64,000 nt of DNA from JACVRW01 sp038323835 (GTDB taxonomy: Bacteria > Actinomycetota > Thermoleophilia > Solirubrobacterales > Thermoleophilaceae), in contig JBBQHI010000015.1 of assembly GCA_038323835.1 (NCBI GenBank), positions 1 through 64,000 of the forward strand. The letters run 5' to 3'. Positions 8,435 to 17,362 of this stretch are shown in pieces. Position 1 is the first letter of the stretch, and each line of letters starts with the position of its first letter. The notes below the pieces were generated by a model. That model was not told the origin of the DNA and did not search any database. It saw nothing but the letters and a program-made list of their open reading frames with translations. The position numbers and the translations under genes are program-made.

Positions 8435-10466
8435 CGCGCTTCTCCTCGGCGCGGCCCTCGCGGGCATCGCCTTCGGAGCCGCCGGCGGAACCGAGCTGGG
8501 ACGCACCACCATCGTCGAGGTGCTGGCCGTGCTCGCCTCGGGGGCGCTGGTGGCGGTCGTCCTGTACCGGGGCGGGTACGGCGGGCCCGGATCGGTGCCG
8601 CTCGCGGCCTTCGCCGCGCTCGCGGGCCTCACCACGCTGTCGGTCACGTGGTCGATCGTCCCCGAGACGAGCTACGTGGAGGCCGGGCGGACCATGGCCT
8701 ACCTGTTCGTCTTCGCCGCGGGCGTGGCCCTGGCCCGCCTCGCCCCGCGGCGCCCCGAGATCGCGCTGGGGGGAGTGCTGCTGGCCGCCGGGCTGGCGAG
8801 CGCCTACGCGCTGGCCTCCCGGGTCTGGCCCGCCACCCTGGCCGCGAACGAGCTGTCCAACCGAATCGGCGCGCCGTTCCAGTACTGGAACGCGGTGGGC
8901 ACCACGGCCGCGCTGGCCGTGCCCGCCCTGCTCTGGCTGGGCTCCCGGCGCACCGGCAGGGTGGCCCTCCGCGCGCTCGCGTACCCGGCGCTCGGGGTCT
9001 CGATCGTGGCCATCCTGCTCACCCAGTCGCGCGGCGCGCTGGTGGCCGCCGGGATCGCGGCGGTCATCTGGTTCGCCCTGGTGCCGCTCCGGCTCCGGAG
9101 CCTTCCCGTGCTCCTCGTGCCGGCCGCGGGCGCCGGGGCGGTCTCCGCCTGGGCTCTCGCCCGCAACGCGTTCTCCCAGACCCTGCAGCCGCTCTCGGCC
9201 AGGGAGAGCGTGGCCGGGGACTTCGGGCTGCTCCTCCTGCTGATGGTGGTCCTCCTCTTCCTCGCCGGCCTGGCCGTGAACGTCGGCCTCGCCCGCTCCG
9301 TCGGGTCGATGCGGGTTCGCCGCCGGGTGGGAATCGCCGCGCTGGCCGTGGCCTGCGTGATCCCGCTGGTGGCCCTCACCTCCGTGGCCGTGAGCGACGG
9401 CGGCCTGGGCGGATCGATCCGCGACCGGGTGGACCAGCTCACGAGCGAGACCGACACCGCCCCGCAGCAGGGGGCGGGACGGCTCACCGCCGTGTCGTCC
9501 ACGCGCGGCAAGTACTGGCGCGAGGCCGGGCGGGTGTTCGACGACCGCCCGGTGGCGGGCGTGGGCGCCGGCGCCTTCGAGGTGGCCCGGCTGCGGCACC
9601 GGTCCGACGCCGCGGTGACCCGCCACGCTCACGGCTACCCGGCCCAGACGCTGGCCGATCTCGGCATTCTCGGCCTCGGGCTCTCGCTCGCCCTGCTCCT
9701 GGCCTGGCTCGTGTCCGCCGCCCGCACCACCGGGCTTCACCCGCGCCGGATGACCCTACGCCGCTCCGCCGTGCCGCCGCCCGCCCGCCGGGACTGGGAC
9801 GGCGAGCGCATCGCGTTCACCGCGCTGGCGCTCGTGGCGCTCGTGTTCGGGCTCCAGTCCGCCATCGACTGGACCTGGTTCGTGCCCGGACCGGCGGCGA
9901 TGGCCTTCGTGGCCGCCGGTATGGTGGCCGGCCGCGGGCCGGTGGCCGCGGTGGGCGGGCCGGCGGACCCGTTCCCGGCGGTCACGCCCCGCCACGGCGA
10001 GGGCCGGATGGGCCCGGCCCTGGTGGCCGCGGCGGGAATGCTCGCCGCCGTGCTCGTGGCATGGGCCGTGTGGCAGCCCGAGGCGTCCCAGCGCTCGGTG
10101 GACCACGCGCTCGACCAGGCCTCGGGGGGCGACTTCCGGTCGGCGCTCGACGAGGCGGACAGCGCGGCCGACGCCGATCCGCTCTCCCCCGCTCCGCTCT
10201 TCGCCCGCGCGGACATTCTGTCGGCCGCGCGGCTGGACGCCCAGGCCGGGCACACCCTCGAGCGCGCCGTGCTCCGCTTCCCCGGCGATCCCGACGCCTG
10301 GATCCGCCTGGCCCGCTTCCAGCTCTACGTGCTGGACGCGCCGCGGCCGGCGCTCACCACGCTTCGGGGAGCCCTCTACCTGGACCCGTACTCCGCGCTG
10401 GGGCGCTCGCTCTACCTCACCGCGCAGGCCGCGCAGCGCGTGGTGACGAGCCAGAGCCGGAGCTAG
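8406..10466 (+). CDS. O-antigen ligase/Wzy-like membrane protein with C-terminal TPR domain
   Basis: 686 residues starting at GTG 8406, inside the end of the preceding gene. About ten to twelve hydrophobic helices occupy residues 1-530. A large extracytoplasmic loop contains 'SSTRGKYWREAGRVFDDRP', followed by 'VAGVGAGAFEVAR' and the 'HAHGYPAQTLADLGILGLG' segment. These are hallmarks of the Wzy_C/WaaL (O-antigen ligase) superfamily, which polymerises or transfers polyprenyl-linked glycans on the outer face of the membrane. After the last helix, residues 560-680 form degenerate TPRs ('ALDEADSAADADPLSP', 'LARFQLYVLDAPRPA'). Polymerase versus ligase cannot be decided from sequence alone. Confidence 0.83.
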   Translation: MVPSRVSAASALLLGAALAGIAFGAAGGTELGRTTIVEVLAVLASGALVAVVLYRGGYGGPGSVPLAAFAALAGLTTLSVTWSIVPETSYVEAGRTMAYLFVFAAGVALARLAPRRPEIALGGVLLAAGLASAYALASRVWPATLAANELSNRIGAPFQYWNAVGTTAALAVPALLWLGSRRTGRVALRALAYPALGVSIVAILLTQSRGALVAAGIAAVIWFALVPLRLRSLPVLLVPAAGAGAVSAWALARNAFSQTLQPLSARESVAGDFGLLLLLMVVLLFLAGLAVNVGLARSVGSMRVRRRVGIAALAVACVIPLVALTSVAVSDGGLGGSIRDRVDQLTSETDTAPQQGAGRLTAVSSTRGKYWREAGRVFDDRPVAGVGAGAFEVARLRHRSDAAVTRHAHGYPAQTLADLGILGLGLSLALLLAWLVSAARTTGLHPRRMTLRRSAVPPPARRDWDGERIAFTALALVALVFGLQSAIDWTWFVPGPAAMAFVAAGMVAGRGPVAAVGGPADPFPAVTPRHGEGRMGPALVAAAGMLAAVLVAWAVWQPEASQRSVDHALDQASGGDFRSALDEADSAADADPLSPAPLFARADILSAARLDAQAGHTLERAVLRFPGDPDAWIRLARFQLYVLDAPRPALTTLRGALYLDPYSALGRSLYLTAQAAQRVVTSQSRS

Positions 10467-10480
10467 AGCGCGGGCGCTTT

Positions 10481-11059
10481 CTATCGGGTCGCGAGCGCGA
10501 ACAGTGTCGCCCGGTGCCGTCGCACCGAGTGCACGTCGAATCCCCCGCCGTCCAGCACGGCGGCCACGGAGCGACGGGTGAAGAAGCGGAGGTGGGGCGA
10601 GAGCGGGTCGAAGCGGCGCTCGAATCCGGCCGCGGCCACGCTCAGGCCGGTGCGGCGGCCGTGTGCGGGGGTGGTCAGGGCGAGCGCGCCACCGGGAGCG
10701 AGCACGCGCCGGAGCTCGGACACGAAGAGCTGCACGTCGCGCACGTGCTCGATGGTCTCGGCCACCAGCGCGAGGTCGAAGCTCGAGTCGGTGAAGGGCA
10801 GCGGACCGTCGGGCTCCAGCTCCGCGCGCACCGCGCCGGGCAAGCGCCGGCCGGCCCGCTCGAGCGCCACCGGGGACACGTCCGCCAGCGTGAGCTCGTC
10901 CGCCCGCAGCTCGCGGCTCAGGCGACCGTCGCCGCACCCGAGGTCGAGCGCGCGTTCCACCGGAGCCAGCGCGCGGACGAAGGCGGCCAGCCGCGCGGGC
11001 GGCGGCTCGTCATCGTCGGGCACGAGCTCCCACAGCTCGTCGTCGTAGCGGCTGGCCAT
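10481..11059 (-). CDS. SAM-dependent methyltransferase (Methyltransf_11 type)
   Basis: 192 residues. Motif I 'ALDLGCGDGRLSREL' lies near residue 37, 'FDLALVAETIEHVRD' forms motif II-III, and 'RRVLAPGGALALTTPAHG' the post-core. The late 'FERRFDPLSPHLRFFTRRS' segment matches methyltransferases that accompany glycan loci. The substrate is not known. It lies just downstream (minus strand) of the polyprenyl-phosphate sugar transferase, separated by 27 bases, so the two are probably co-transcribed. Confidence 0.8.
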   Translation of the reverse strand: MASRYDDELWELVPDDDEPPPARLAAFVRALAPVERALDLGCGDGRLSRELRADELTLADVSPVALERAGRRLPGAVRAELEPDGPLPFTDSSFDLALVAETIEHVRDVQLFVSELRRVLAPGGALALTTPAHGRRTGLSVAAAGFERRFDPLSPHLRFFTRRSVAAVLDGGGFDVHSVRRHRATLFALATR

Positions 11060-11086
11060 GGCGTCGGGCCGCGGCCGGGCGGCGAG

Positions 11087-12652
11087 CTACCAGGCGCCTC
11101 TGGCCCTGATCACCGCGGGCACCGTCTTCAGCAGGATCGAGAGGTCGAGGAACACGGACCAGCTCTCGAGGTAGAGGAAGTCCAGGCGCACGAGCTCGTC
11201 GAAGTCGAGCTCCGAGCGTCCCGACACCTGCCACAGCCCGGTCATCCCCGGCAGCACCAGGTAGCGCTTTCGGTGCCACTCCTCGAGCCGCTCGTAGTCG
11301 CGCGCGGGCAGCGGGCGCGGCCCCACCAGCGACATCTCGCCCCGCAGCACGTTCAGCAGCTGCGGAAGCTCGTCGAGCGACCATCGGCGCAGCGCCCGGC
11401 CCACCGGGGTGACCCGCGGGTCGGAGCGGATCTTGAACAGGGCGCCGCCCACCTCGTTCTGCATCTCCAGCTCGTCCTGGAGGTCCTCGGCACCCTCCAC
11501 CATGGTGCGGAACTTGAAGCACTCGAATGTGCGCCCGCCGATCCCGGGGCGCAGCGACCGGTAGAACACCGGTCCGCGCGAGCTGGTCCTGATGGCCAGG
11601 GCGATCGCGGCGATCATCGGCGACAGCACCATGAGCAGTAGCGAGGCGCCCACGAGGTCGAAGATGCGCTTGATCGCGAAGTCCACGCCCTCGAACACCG
11701 GCGGCTTGAGCTCGAACAGGGGCAGCGCCTGGCCGGGCACGAACTCCACCCGGTCCATGAGGATCTCCATCGTGGAGGGCGCCACCCGCACGCGCACCGC
11801 GTGGCGGTGACAGCGGTCCACCAGCTCCACAGCCTCCGCCTGGGGGAAGTCGGCGTCGGCGATGAGCACCTCGTCGATCATGTCGAAGTGCCGCTCGAGC
11901 TGGTCCAGCGACTGGAAGTCGCGCAGGCCGTTCGGCTTGGGCGAGGGTGTCCGCGCCACGAAGCCGTAGGGTTCGATCATCTTGCTGCCCCGAAGCGCGT
12001 CGGACACGGCCTCGATGTTCGCGCCGGAGCCCACCAGCACCGCGCGGCGGCGGTAGCCCGCGGCGCGGAGCACGAACCCGCTGATCCGCTCGAACGCCCA
12101 GCGCGTGGACGAGACGTAGACCAACGCGAAGAAGAGCGAGCCGTAGAAGATGTAATACGACTTGAAGGCTTGGCCCTCGATCACCGCGTAGATCAGGATC
12201 ACCAGCACCACCTCGAACAGCGAGCTGATCACCTTGGCGAACCCGGGGCGCTGGGCGCGGTCGCGGTAGAGGCCGGACCGGGCGAAGAGCAGCACCATCA
12301 CGAGACAGGCCAGCGGGGCGTACTCCTTGGCCTGGTGGTAGGTGCCGCCGAGCACGTTCGGGTCCTGCACCCAGGCCTTGATGGCCAGCGCCGTCCAGAT
12401 GGCGGCGAACAGGCTGGCGATATCGAGCGCGGCGAGTATGCCCACCCGGCAGAGCGCGCGGAGCGTGTCGTAACGGAGCACGCCGCGTAGAAGCAGGGGC
12501 CTGGCCGCCCGCACGTCGCGGTCGGGTAGGGGGACCGGTTCGACCTCCCTGAGCTCTCTAACCAGGCTGTTCGTCACTTGCTTGCTTGCGTCGGCAGGGG
12601 TTGAAACAGCCGATGGCGGCCAATGTAGCGGGCGGGGGGGTCGATCGGTCAC
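11087..12652 (-). CDS. Polyprenyl-phosphate sugar phosphotransferase (WbaP/WcaJ-type initiating transferase)
   Basis: 521 residues. Several N-terminal membrane helices (about residues 70-190) precede a soluble CoA-binding-like domain ('AVLVGSGANIEAVSDALRG'). The C-terminal bacterial sugar transferase domain begins at 'KRIFDLVGASLLLMVLSP' and carries 'FECFKFRTMVEGAE', 'RRWSLDELPQLLNVLRGEM', 'SLVGPRP' and 'LPGMTGLWQVSGRS'. Such enzymes start exopolysaccharide repeat-unit synthesis by moving a sugar-1-phosphate from a UDP-sugar onto undecaprenyl phosphate. The GTG start overlaps the TGA of the beta-propeller gene upstream, indicating coupling. The first 40 residues are not conserved in type, and a later start is possible. 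Confidence 0.9.
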   Translation of the reverse strand: MTDRPPRPLHWPPSAVSTPADASKQVTNSLVRELREVEPVPLPDRDVRAARPLLLRGVLRYDTLRALCRVGILAALDIASLFAAIWTALAIKAWVQDPNVLGGTYHQAKEYAPLACLVMVLLFARSGLYRDRAQRPGFAKVISSLFEVVLVILIYAVIEGQAFKSYYIFYGSLFFALVYVSSTRWAFERISGFVLRAAGYRRRAVLVGSGANIEAVSDALRGSKMIEPYGFVARTPSPKPNGLRDFQSLDQLERHFDMIDEVLIADADFPQAEAVELVDRCHRHAVRVRVAPSTMEILMDRVEFVPGQALPLFELKPPVFEGVDFAIKRIFDLVGASLLLMVLSPMIAAIALAIRTSSRGPVFYRSLRPGIGGRTFECFKFRTMVEGAEDLQDELEMQNEVGGALFKIRSDPRVTPVGRALRRWSLDELPQLLNVLRGEMSLVGPRPLPARDYERLEEWHRKRYLVLPGMTGLWQVSGRSELDFDELVRLDFLYLESWSVFLDLSILLKTVPAVIRARGAW

Positions 12653-15198
12653 AGCGTTCGCGCCAATAGCGGGAACACATCGGCGATCACGTAGGCCCGC
12701 ACTCTCGCCGGCAGCGCCGTGCCCGAGGGGATGCGCAGGCCGACGGCGGTGAGGTTTCCGTGTCGGTCCACCGTTCTGGAGAGCGCCTTGCGGTAGTCGA
12801 GCGCCACCGGCGCGCCGGTGGCCGCGTCGGTGAGGAGGATGCCCAGCGTGTGCTCGGTGGCCGGGAGCCGCCCGCCGGCGGCGAAGCGCAGGCGGGCCTC
12901 GGACTGGCCCGGCGCCGTGGGTGTCGGGCGCCTCAGGTCGAGGCGGGCCACGGTCACGCCCCGCGGCCGGTGGTTGGCCGGCGCCCCCCGGCGGTAGCGG
13001 TGCGTGATGAAGGTGCCGCTGGCCGGGAGGATGTGCTCGTCGTTGCAGAGGCCGATGTACTCGAGCGCGTCCCCGTACACCGGCACCTCGGGGCAGAACA
13101 CCTCTGCGTAGAGGCTGGCGCCGAAGCGCGCGCGGAGGTTGCGGTCGAGCTGCATCCGCAGCTCGAAGCGGCGGAAGGGCACGTCGCCGAAGCTGAAGGT
13201 GAGGCTGAGCCCGCTCTGCGAGACGATCACCGAGTCGTTGCGGTAGCGGCCCGCCAGCGGGAACGCGAAGGCCCCGCGGCGATCGGCCACCGGCACCCCG
13301 CCAGGGCCGCGCTTCGTGGACACCGCCCAGAGCAGCAGCGTGCCCTCGCCGTTGCGGTCGGGCTTCGACGCGGACACGGCGCCCACCACCATGTCGTAGC
13401 TGTCGAAGCCGATCTGGTTGAGGCTGGGGAGGATCGGCGGGAAGGGCACGGCCATGCGGCTGAGCTCGAAGGCCGACACCTGGTTGCGGCCGGTTCGCAA
13501 CGGCGCGCCCCGGCGCAGGACGGGCGCGGTGCGGAAGCGGATCACGTCGTCCACCTGCCCGGAGGCGCCGTCGCCTGCCCAGGCTCCCTTCAGCCGAACC
13601 GCGTAGCGGGTGTCCGGCCGCAGGAACTCGTCCGGCACGACGTTCAGGAAGTGACCGTCGCCCGATATCTGGGTGCCGAACGCGAAGGCCGGGCTGGTGG
13701 ACACGAGCGTGCGCGGCGAGGTCGTGGTGAAGGCGCCGTCCACCGTCTCTCCCCCGCGGCGCACGATCAGGCGCGCGCCGAGCGTCGTGGCGCCGGCCAC
13801 GCGGCCGGCGGGACCGGAGAGCCGGGTGGAGCCGCCGGGGGTGAGGAACGCGGTGCGCGTCAGGTTGGGGCCGAACGCCTCACCCGGGCTGCCGTCGCAG
13901 CGCGGATCGCGGCGGCGCAGGCACCAGTCGTAGGGCACGTGCGTGATGTTCCCGTGCTCCCCGCCGATGTACACGCCGCGGCGACCGAGGGCGGGCGATG
14001 AGTTGAGGTCGTTGCGGTCACGCAGCATGGGATGGCGCGGGGTGGTGTCGTAGGACCAGCGCCGCCTCCCGCTGCGGGCATCCAGCGCGTACAGGCTGCC
14101 GGCGGCCGAGCCCACGTAGAGGATGCGCCCGGACCCATGCGGGGCCCGGCCGAGTACGGGCGACGACCGGATCACGTCGCCGGTGTCGTAGCGCCAGCGC
14201 TGCCTGCCGCTGTGGTCCACCGCGTACACCGAGCCGTCGGTGGAGGCGATGTAGATGAGCCCGCCGCCCAGGGCGGGCGAGGCATACACGTGGTCGTCGG
14301 TCTCAAAGCGCCAGCGCACCGCGCCCCTCTGCCCGTCAAGCGCATAGAGAGCGCCGTCGAACGAGCCGATGTACACCGTCCCGTCCGCGCCGATGGCGGG
14401 CGACGAGGTCACGAAGTTGCCGCCGAACGTCGTCCACTTGGTCTTGCCCTGCGGAGTGAGCGCGTGGAAGAACAGGTCGAGCGAGCCGAAGTAGACGCTG
14501 CCGTCGTCGCCGATCGCGGCGTTCGACCAGACCGAGTTCGTGGTCGGGAAGATCCAGCGCCGCCGGCCGTTGCGGTCGATCGAGTACTCCGCCCCGCCGG
14601 TGTTGCCGGCGAACAGCGTGCCGCCGAAGCCCATCGTCACGTTGCCCTCCCACCAGTTCACGAGCTGGCCGGCGGCCGGCGGCCGGGTGGCCCCGAAGCG
14701 CCAGACCGTGCGGGCGCTGCGGCTGAGCGGTGCGTTCGTGGAGCGCAGGCGATAGATCTGCTCGTCCCCGGAGCCGAAGGTCACGGTGCTCGAGCCGAGC
14801 CGGCGCTCACGGCGGCCGAGCACCGCGGCCGAGTCGATGATCTCCCCCGTCCGGTAGCGCCAGCGGAGATGCCCGCCCGGGCCGAGGGCGTAGAACCGGC
14901 GGTCGCCCGAGCCCACGTACACGGTCTCGTCGGCGCCCACCACGGGGGTGCTGAACACGCCCTTGGCGGTGCGGAAGCTCCAGGGCCGGTCGCCGCGGCG
15001 GTAGCGCGCGCGGATGGGGCTGGCGCCGGTGTTGCGCCGGTCATGGCGCATCGAGGGCCAGGGCGAGCCGGCCTCGGTGGGCACCTCGCGCGCCCGCTGG
15101 GCCGCCGCATATGCGGGGGTGGCGAGCGCGGGCATCGCGGCGACGGAGCCCGCGGTGACGAGCGCGGCGAGCACGGTCCTCTTGACGCGCTTCCCCAC
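12649..15198 (-). CDS. Secreted PQQ-like beta-propeller repeat protein
   Basis: 849 residues. The N-terminus 'KRTVLAALVTAGSVAAM' followed by 'PALATPAYA' is a signal peptide. Residues 50-420 hold at least seven PQQ/WD-like repeats of the pattern 'VYVGSGDRRFYALGPGG' / 'LYALDGQRGAVRWRFETDD' / 'VYAVDHSGRQRWRYDTGD'. This implies an eight-blade-type propeller resembling BamB or PQQ enzymes, but without visible quinoprotein catalytic residues. The C-terminal half (from about residue 470) is beta-rich, with an Ig-like segment followed by an unassigned domain. It is coupled to the sugar transferase gene, so a surface or matrix-binding role is plausible. It is not supported as an enzyme. Confidence 0.8.
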   Translation of the reverse strand: MGKRVKRTVLAALVTAGSVAAMPALATPAYAAAQRAREVPTEAGSPWPSMRHDRRNTGASPIRARYRRGDRPWSFRTAKGVFSTPVVGADETVYVGSGDRRFYALGPGGHLRWRYRTGEIIDSAAVLGRRERRLGSSTVTFGSGDEQIYRLRSTNAPLSRSARTVWRFGATRPPAAGQLVNWWEGNVTMGFGGTLFAGNTGGAEYSIDRNGRRRWIFPTTNSVWSNAAIGDDGSVYFGSLDLFFHALTPQGKTKWTTFGGNFVTSSPAIGADGTVYIGSFDGALYALDGQRGAVRWRFETDDHVYASPALGGGLIYIASTDGSVYAVDHSGRQRWRYDTGDVIRSSPVLGRAPHGSGRILYVGSAAGSLYALDARSGRRRWSYDTTPRHPMLRDRNDLNSSPALGRRGVYIGGEHGNITHVPYDWCLRRRDPRCDGSPGEAFGPNLTRTAFLTPGGSTRLSGPAGRVAGATTLGARLIVRRGGETVDGAFTTTSPRTLVSTSPAFAFGTQISGDGHFLNVVPDEFLRPDTRYAVRLKGAWAGDGASGQVDDVIRFRTAPVLRRGAPLRTGRNQVSAFELSRMAVPFPPILPSLNQIGFDSYDMVVGAVSASKPDRNGEGTLLLWAVSTKRGPGGVPVADRRGAFAFPLAGRYRNDSVIVSQSGLSLTFSFGDVPFRRFELRMQLDRNLRARFGASLYAEVFCPEVPVYGDALEYIGLCNDEHILPASGTFITHRYRRGAPANHRPRGVTVARLDLRRPTPTAPGQSEARLRFAAGGRLPATEHTLGILLTDAATGAPVALDYRKALSRTVDRHGNLTAVGLRIPSGTALPARVRAYVIADVFPLLARTL

Positions 15199-15211
15199 AC
15201 AGGGAGCGTAC

Positions 15212-15239
15212 CCCGCGGCGCCGCGGGCTTAAAACCCGC
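15212..15239. promoter_or_regulatory. Overlapping inverted repeats between the divergent propeller and sigma-factor genes
   Basis: In the 107-base divergent gap there is a perfect 16-base palindrome CCCGCGGCGCCGCGGG (15212-15227), and overlapping it a second inverted repeat GCGGG...CCCGC (15223-15239) around an AT-rich CTTAAAA centre. Position and symmetry fit an operator for the divergent pair. A simple GC-rich hairpin cannot be excluded. Confidence 0.4.
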
Positions 15240-15305
15240 TCTTTGCGGACGTTCCCGCTCGCGCCGGGGGCGAACCCGGGAGAGGCTCGACTGATCGGGG
15301 TGGCG

Positions 15306-16547
15306 ATGCGGGGGAGAGCGATCAACGGGGAGGAGCGTCCGTCACGGGCGGAGGTCGACCCTGCCGCCCTCGAGCTTCTGGCCCGTCACGGACCGCAGGT
15401 GATGGCCACCGCGCGACGCTGGGCCGCCAACCCGGAGGACGCCGAGGACGCCTACCAGCGCGGCATGGAGATCCTGCTCACCAAGGCCCCCACCACCGAC
15501 CCCGACGAGCTGGTGCCCTGGCTGAAGACGGTGGTCAAGCACGAGGCGTTCGCCGCGCGGCGCCAGCGCGAGCGCCACTCGCCGGTCACCGACAGCGGCG
15601 ACGTGGCCGATGCCGGCACCGACTCCGCCGCCACCCACGAGCAGGCCGCCCGCTACGAGCGGCTGCGCCAGGGCGCCGAGGCCATGGGAGTGCTGAAGCC
15701 CCAGGAGGTGCGCGCACTGCTGCTCAAGGCCGAGGGCTACTCCTACCGCGAGATCTGTGAGATCACCGGGTGGACCTACACCAAGGTGAATCGCTGCCTG
15801 ACCGAGGGGCGGCGTGCGTTCGCGGAGCGGGTGCAGGGGATTCAGGCCGGAGCCGAGTGCGACCGGCTGGCGCCCGTGCTGTCCGCGCTGGTGGACGGCG
15901 AGGCGAGCGCGCAGGACCTGGCCGCGCTGCGGCCGCACCTGAAGACGTGCCTGACCTGCCGCGTGCGCCTACGCGAGTTTCGCGCCGTGCCCAGCCGCGT
16001 GGCCGCGTTCGTTCCACCGGTGGCCCTCGTGTCGTCCACACAGGCGGGCGGCGGAGGCGGACTTCGTGGCCTCTTCGACTCGCTGGTCGAGGCGGCCCAG
16101 CACAAGACGGCTGCGCTCGCGGAGCGGGCGCACGCGGCGGCGGACATGGCCATCGGCCCGAAGGCGGCGGCGATCGCCGCCTCGGCGGCGGCCGTGGCCG
16201 GAGGCGGGGCGGCCGCGAAGGAGATCGTCGTGCCCGAGGGGCACGGCCGGACCGCGGCCGCCGAGCGCGAGGTCCAGGTGCGACCCGCGGCCGAGGAGGT
16301 GCCTGCCTCGGTGGTGGCCGACCCCGCGCCCGTCTCAACTCCCCCGGCGGCCGCGCCCCAGCCCGCCGCGGCCCCGGACCCGACCCCTCCCACGCCCGAG
16401 CCCGCGCGCGAGTTCGACCCCGTGGCCGCTCAGGCCGCCGCCACGCCGGCCGCGCCCACCACCGCGGCACACGGCCCCGCCGACGCCGCATTCGCGCCCG
16501 GCGGCTCAGCCACGAGCGGAGGCGGGGGCGGGGAGTTCGCCCCCTAG
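15306..16547 (+). CDS. ECF-type RNA polymerase sigma factor fused to an anti-sigma zinc finger and Ala/Pro-rich tail
   Basis: 413 residues from ATG 15306; an earlier in-frame start at 15243 would add 21 atypical residues. A sigma2 region ('NPEDAEDAYQRGMEILLTK', 'PWLKTVVKHEAFAARRQRE') is followed by a sigma4 HTH ('LKPQEVRALLLKAEGYSY', 'REICEITGWTYTKVNRCLTE'). Next comes a zf-HC2/ZAS-like module, 'ECDRLAPVLSALVDGEAS', ending in the H-x3-C-x2-C signature 'RPHLKTCLTCRVRL'. A hydrophobic Ala-rich stretch (about residues 300-320) may span the membrane. The last 90 residues are Pro/Ala-rich. The zinc finger is normally a separate anti-sigma protein, so this sigma may be self-inhibited or redox-sensitive. 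It is divergent from the propeller gene. Confidence 0.8.
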   Translation: MRGRAINGEERPSRAEVDPAALELLARHGPQVMATARRWAANPEDAEDAYQRGMEILLTKAPTTDPDELVPWLKTVVKHEAFAARRQRERHSPVTDSGDVADAGTDSAATHEQAARYERLRQGAEAMGVLKPQEVRALLLKAEGYSYREICEITGWTYTKVNRCLTEGRRAFAERVQGIQAGAECDRLAPVLSALVDGEASAQDLAALRPHLKTCLTCRVRLREFRAVPSRVAAFVPPVALVSSTQAGGGGGLRGLFDSLVEAAQHKTAALAERAHAAADMAIGPKAAAIAASAAAVAGGGAAAKEIVVPEGHGRTAAAEREVQVRPAAEEVPASVVADPAPVSTPPAAAPQPAAAPDPTPPTPEPAREFDPVAAQAAATPAAPTTAAHGPADAAFAPGGSATSGGGGGEFAP

Positions 16548-16566
16548 CGCCCCCGCCGGGACCCGG

Positions 16567-16674
16567 CTAGGGCATGCTGCGCTCGACCTTGACCTCGCAG
16601 AGGTCGACGGAGGCACGGGTGCCGGGGGTCTCCGAGGAGTCCATCTGATCGAACACCGCGCAGTGAGCCGACAC
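16567..16674 (-). other. Possible 35-residue peptide or gene-end remnant
   Basis: A short frame runs from GTG 16674 to TAG 16567 and reads 'MSAHCAVFDQMDSSETPGTR' followed by 'ASVDLCEVKVERSMP'. Its composition is protein-like (two Cys, alternating beta pattern), unlike the other frames here. A stop codon lies just upstream and the GAGGA before the GTG is too close to be a good ribosome site. It could be the C-terminal remnant of a deleted secreted protein. Nothing else is visible in 16548-16780. Confidence 0.25.
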
Positions 16675-16780
16675 TCCTCACGACCGCGTCTTCTCCCCCA
16701 GTGCACCGTACGACTCGTGGTGTCCGCGCAAGTACGCCGAAGCCTGCCCGAGCGGACCATTGTGCGCGCGGCCTCGCTCG

Positions 16781-17098
16781 TCAGGCTCCCCAGCCGACTG
16801 CGTCGCCGATATCGAGCGCGCGCCAGAACGTCGCGTCCGGTGGAGAGGTCACGCCGGCAGCCTGCATGAGCGGGCCGATTTCCGGTTGGGCTTCATTGAA
16901 GAAGGCGTTGAAGCTGTCCGCGTCGGGCCATTCGTCCACGGCCATGTATTGGCCATCCGCGCCGTACCAGCGATGCGCGATGAGGCCGTGACTCTTGGCG
17001 ACGTCCATGATGCGACCGATCGCGTCGGCGTGCGACGCGGCTTGCTGCTCGAAGGTGGCTGGATCGCCGCTCACGCGCAAGGTGACGATGACTGACAT
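16781..17098 (-). CDS. Antibiotic-biosynthesis-monooxygenase-like (dimeric alpha-beta barrel) small protein
   Basis: 105 residues with a strong ribosome site (GAGGAGGAG immediately before the ATG at 17098). It starts with the beta strand 'MSVIVTLRVSGDPATFEQQ' and continues with 'HGLIAHRWYGADGQYMAVDE' and 'WPDADSFNAFFNEAQPEIG', the ferredoxin-like alpha+beta pattern of ABM/DUF1330-type proteins. Such proteins are cofactor-free monooxygenases, heme-degrading enzymes or simply ligand-binding dimers. No catalytic residues can be assigned. It is isolated inside an eroded patch of DNA, and its intact frame and ribosome site suggest it is still expressed. Confidence 0.6.
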   Translation of the reverse strand: MSVIVTLRVSGDPATFEQQAASHADAIGRIMDVAKSHGLIAHRWYGADGQYMAVDEWPDADSFNAFFNEAQPEIGPLMQAAGVTSPPDATFWRALDIGDAVGWGA

Positions 17099-17260
17099 GG
17101 CTCCTCCTCGTCGTTGGCTCTGGCGACCCTAGTCCACCGAAGACGTGAGGCATCTCCCTCCCCACCGCTCGCGACAGCGGCGCGCTCACGTGGCTGGCCT
17201 ACAGAACCGCTCGCGGTGCGGCTCCCGCTTCCCATGCGAAGCCATAGCGGTCGCAGGGCC

Positions 17261-17336
17261 CTATGCCCGCTCCGTCCGCATGAGCTCAACCTGGAGCGGC
17301 GGGATCGGCACCGCGCCAAAGTGGACGGTTGAGGAA
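17261..17336 (-). repeat. Duplicated gene-end fragment, copy 1
   Basis: On the minus strand this encodes a C-terminus 'VHFGAVPIPPLQVELMRTER' plus A and a stop. It is about 75% identical in DNA to 17836-17912, where the same end reads 'HFVAVPIPPLEIKLVRTEP' plus A and a stop. No upstream frame continues it, so it is the tail of a deleted gene. The rest of 17099-17362 shows nothing recognisable. Confidence 0.6.
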
Positions 17337-17362
17337 GCGCAACCGATGCTCGGTCCTGCTCG

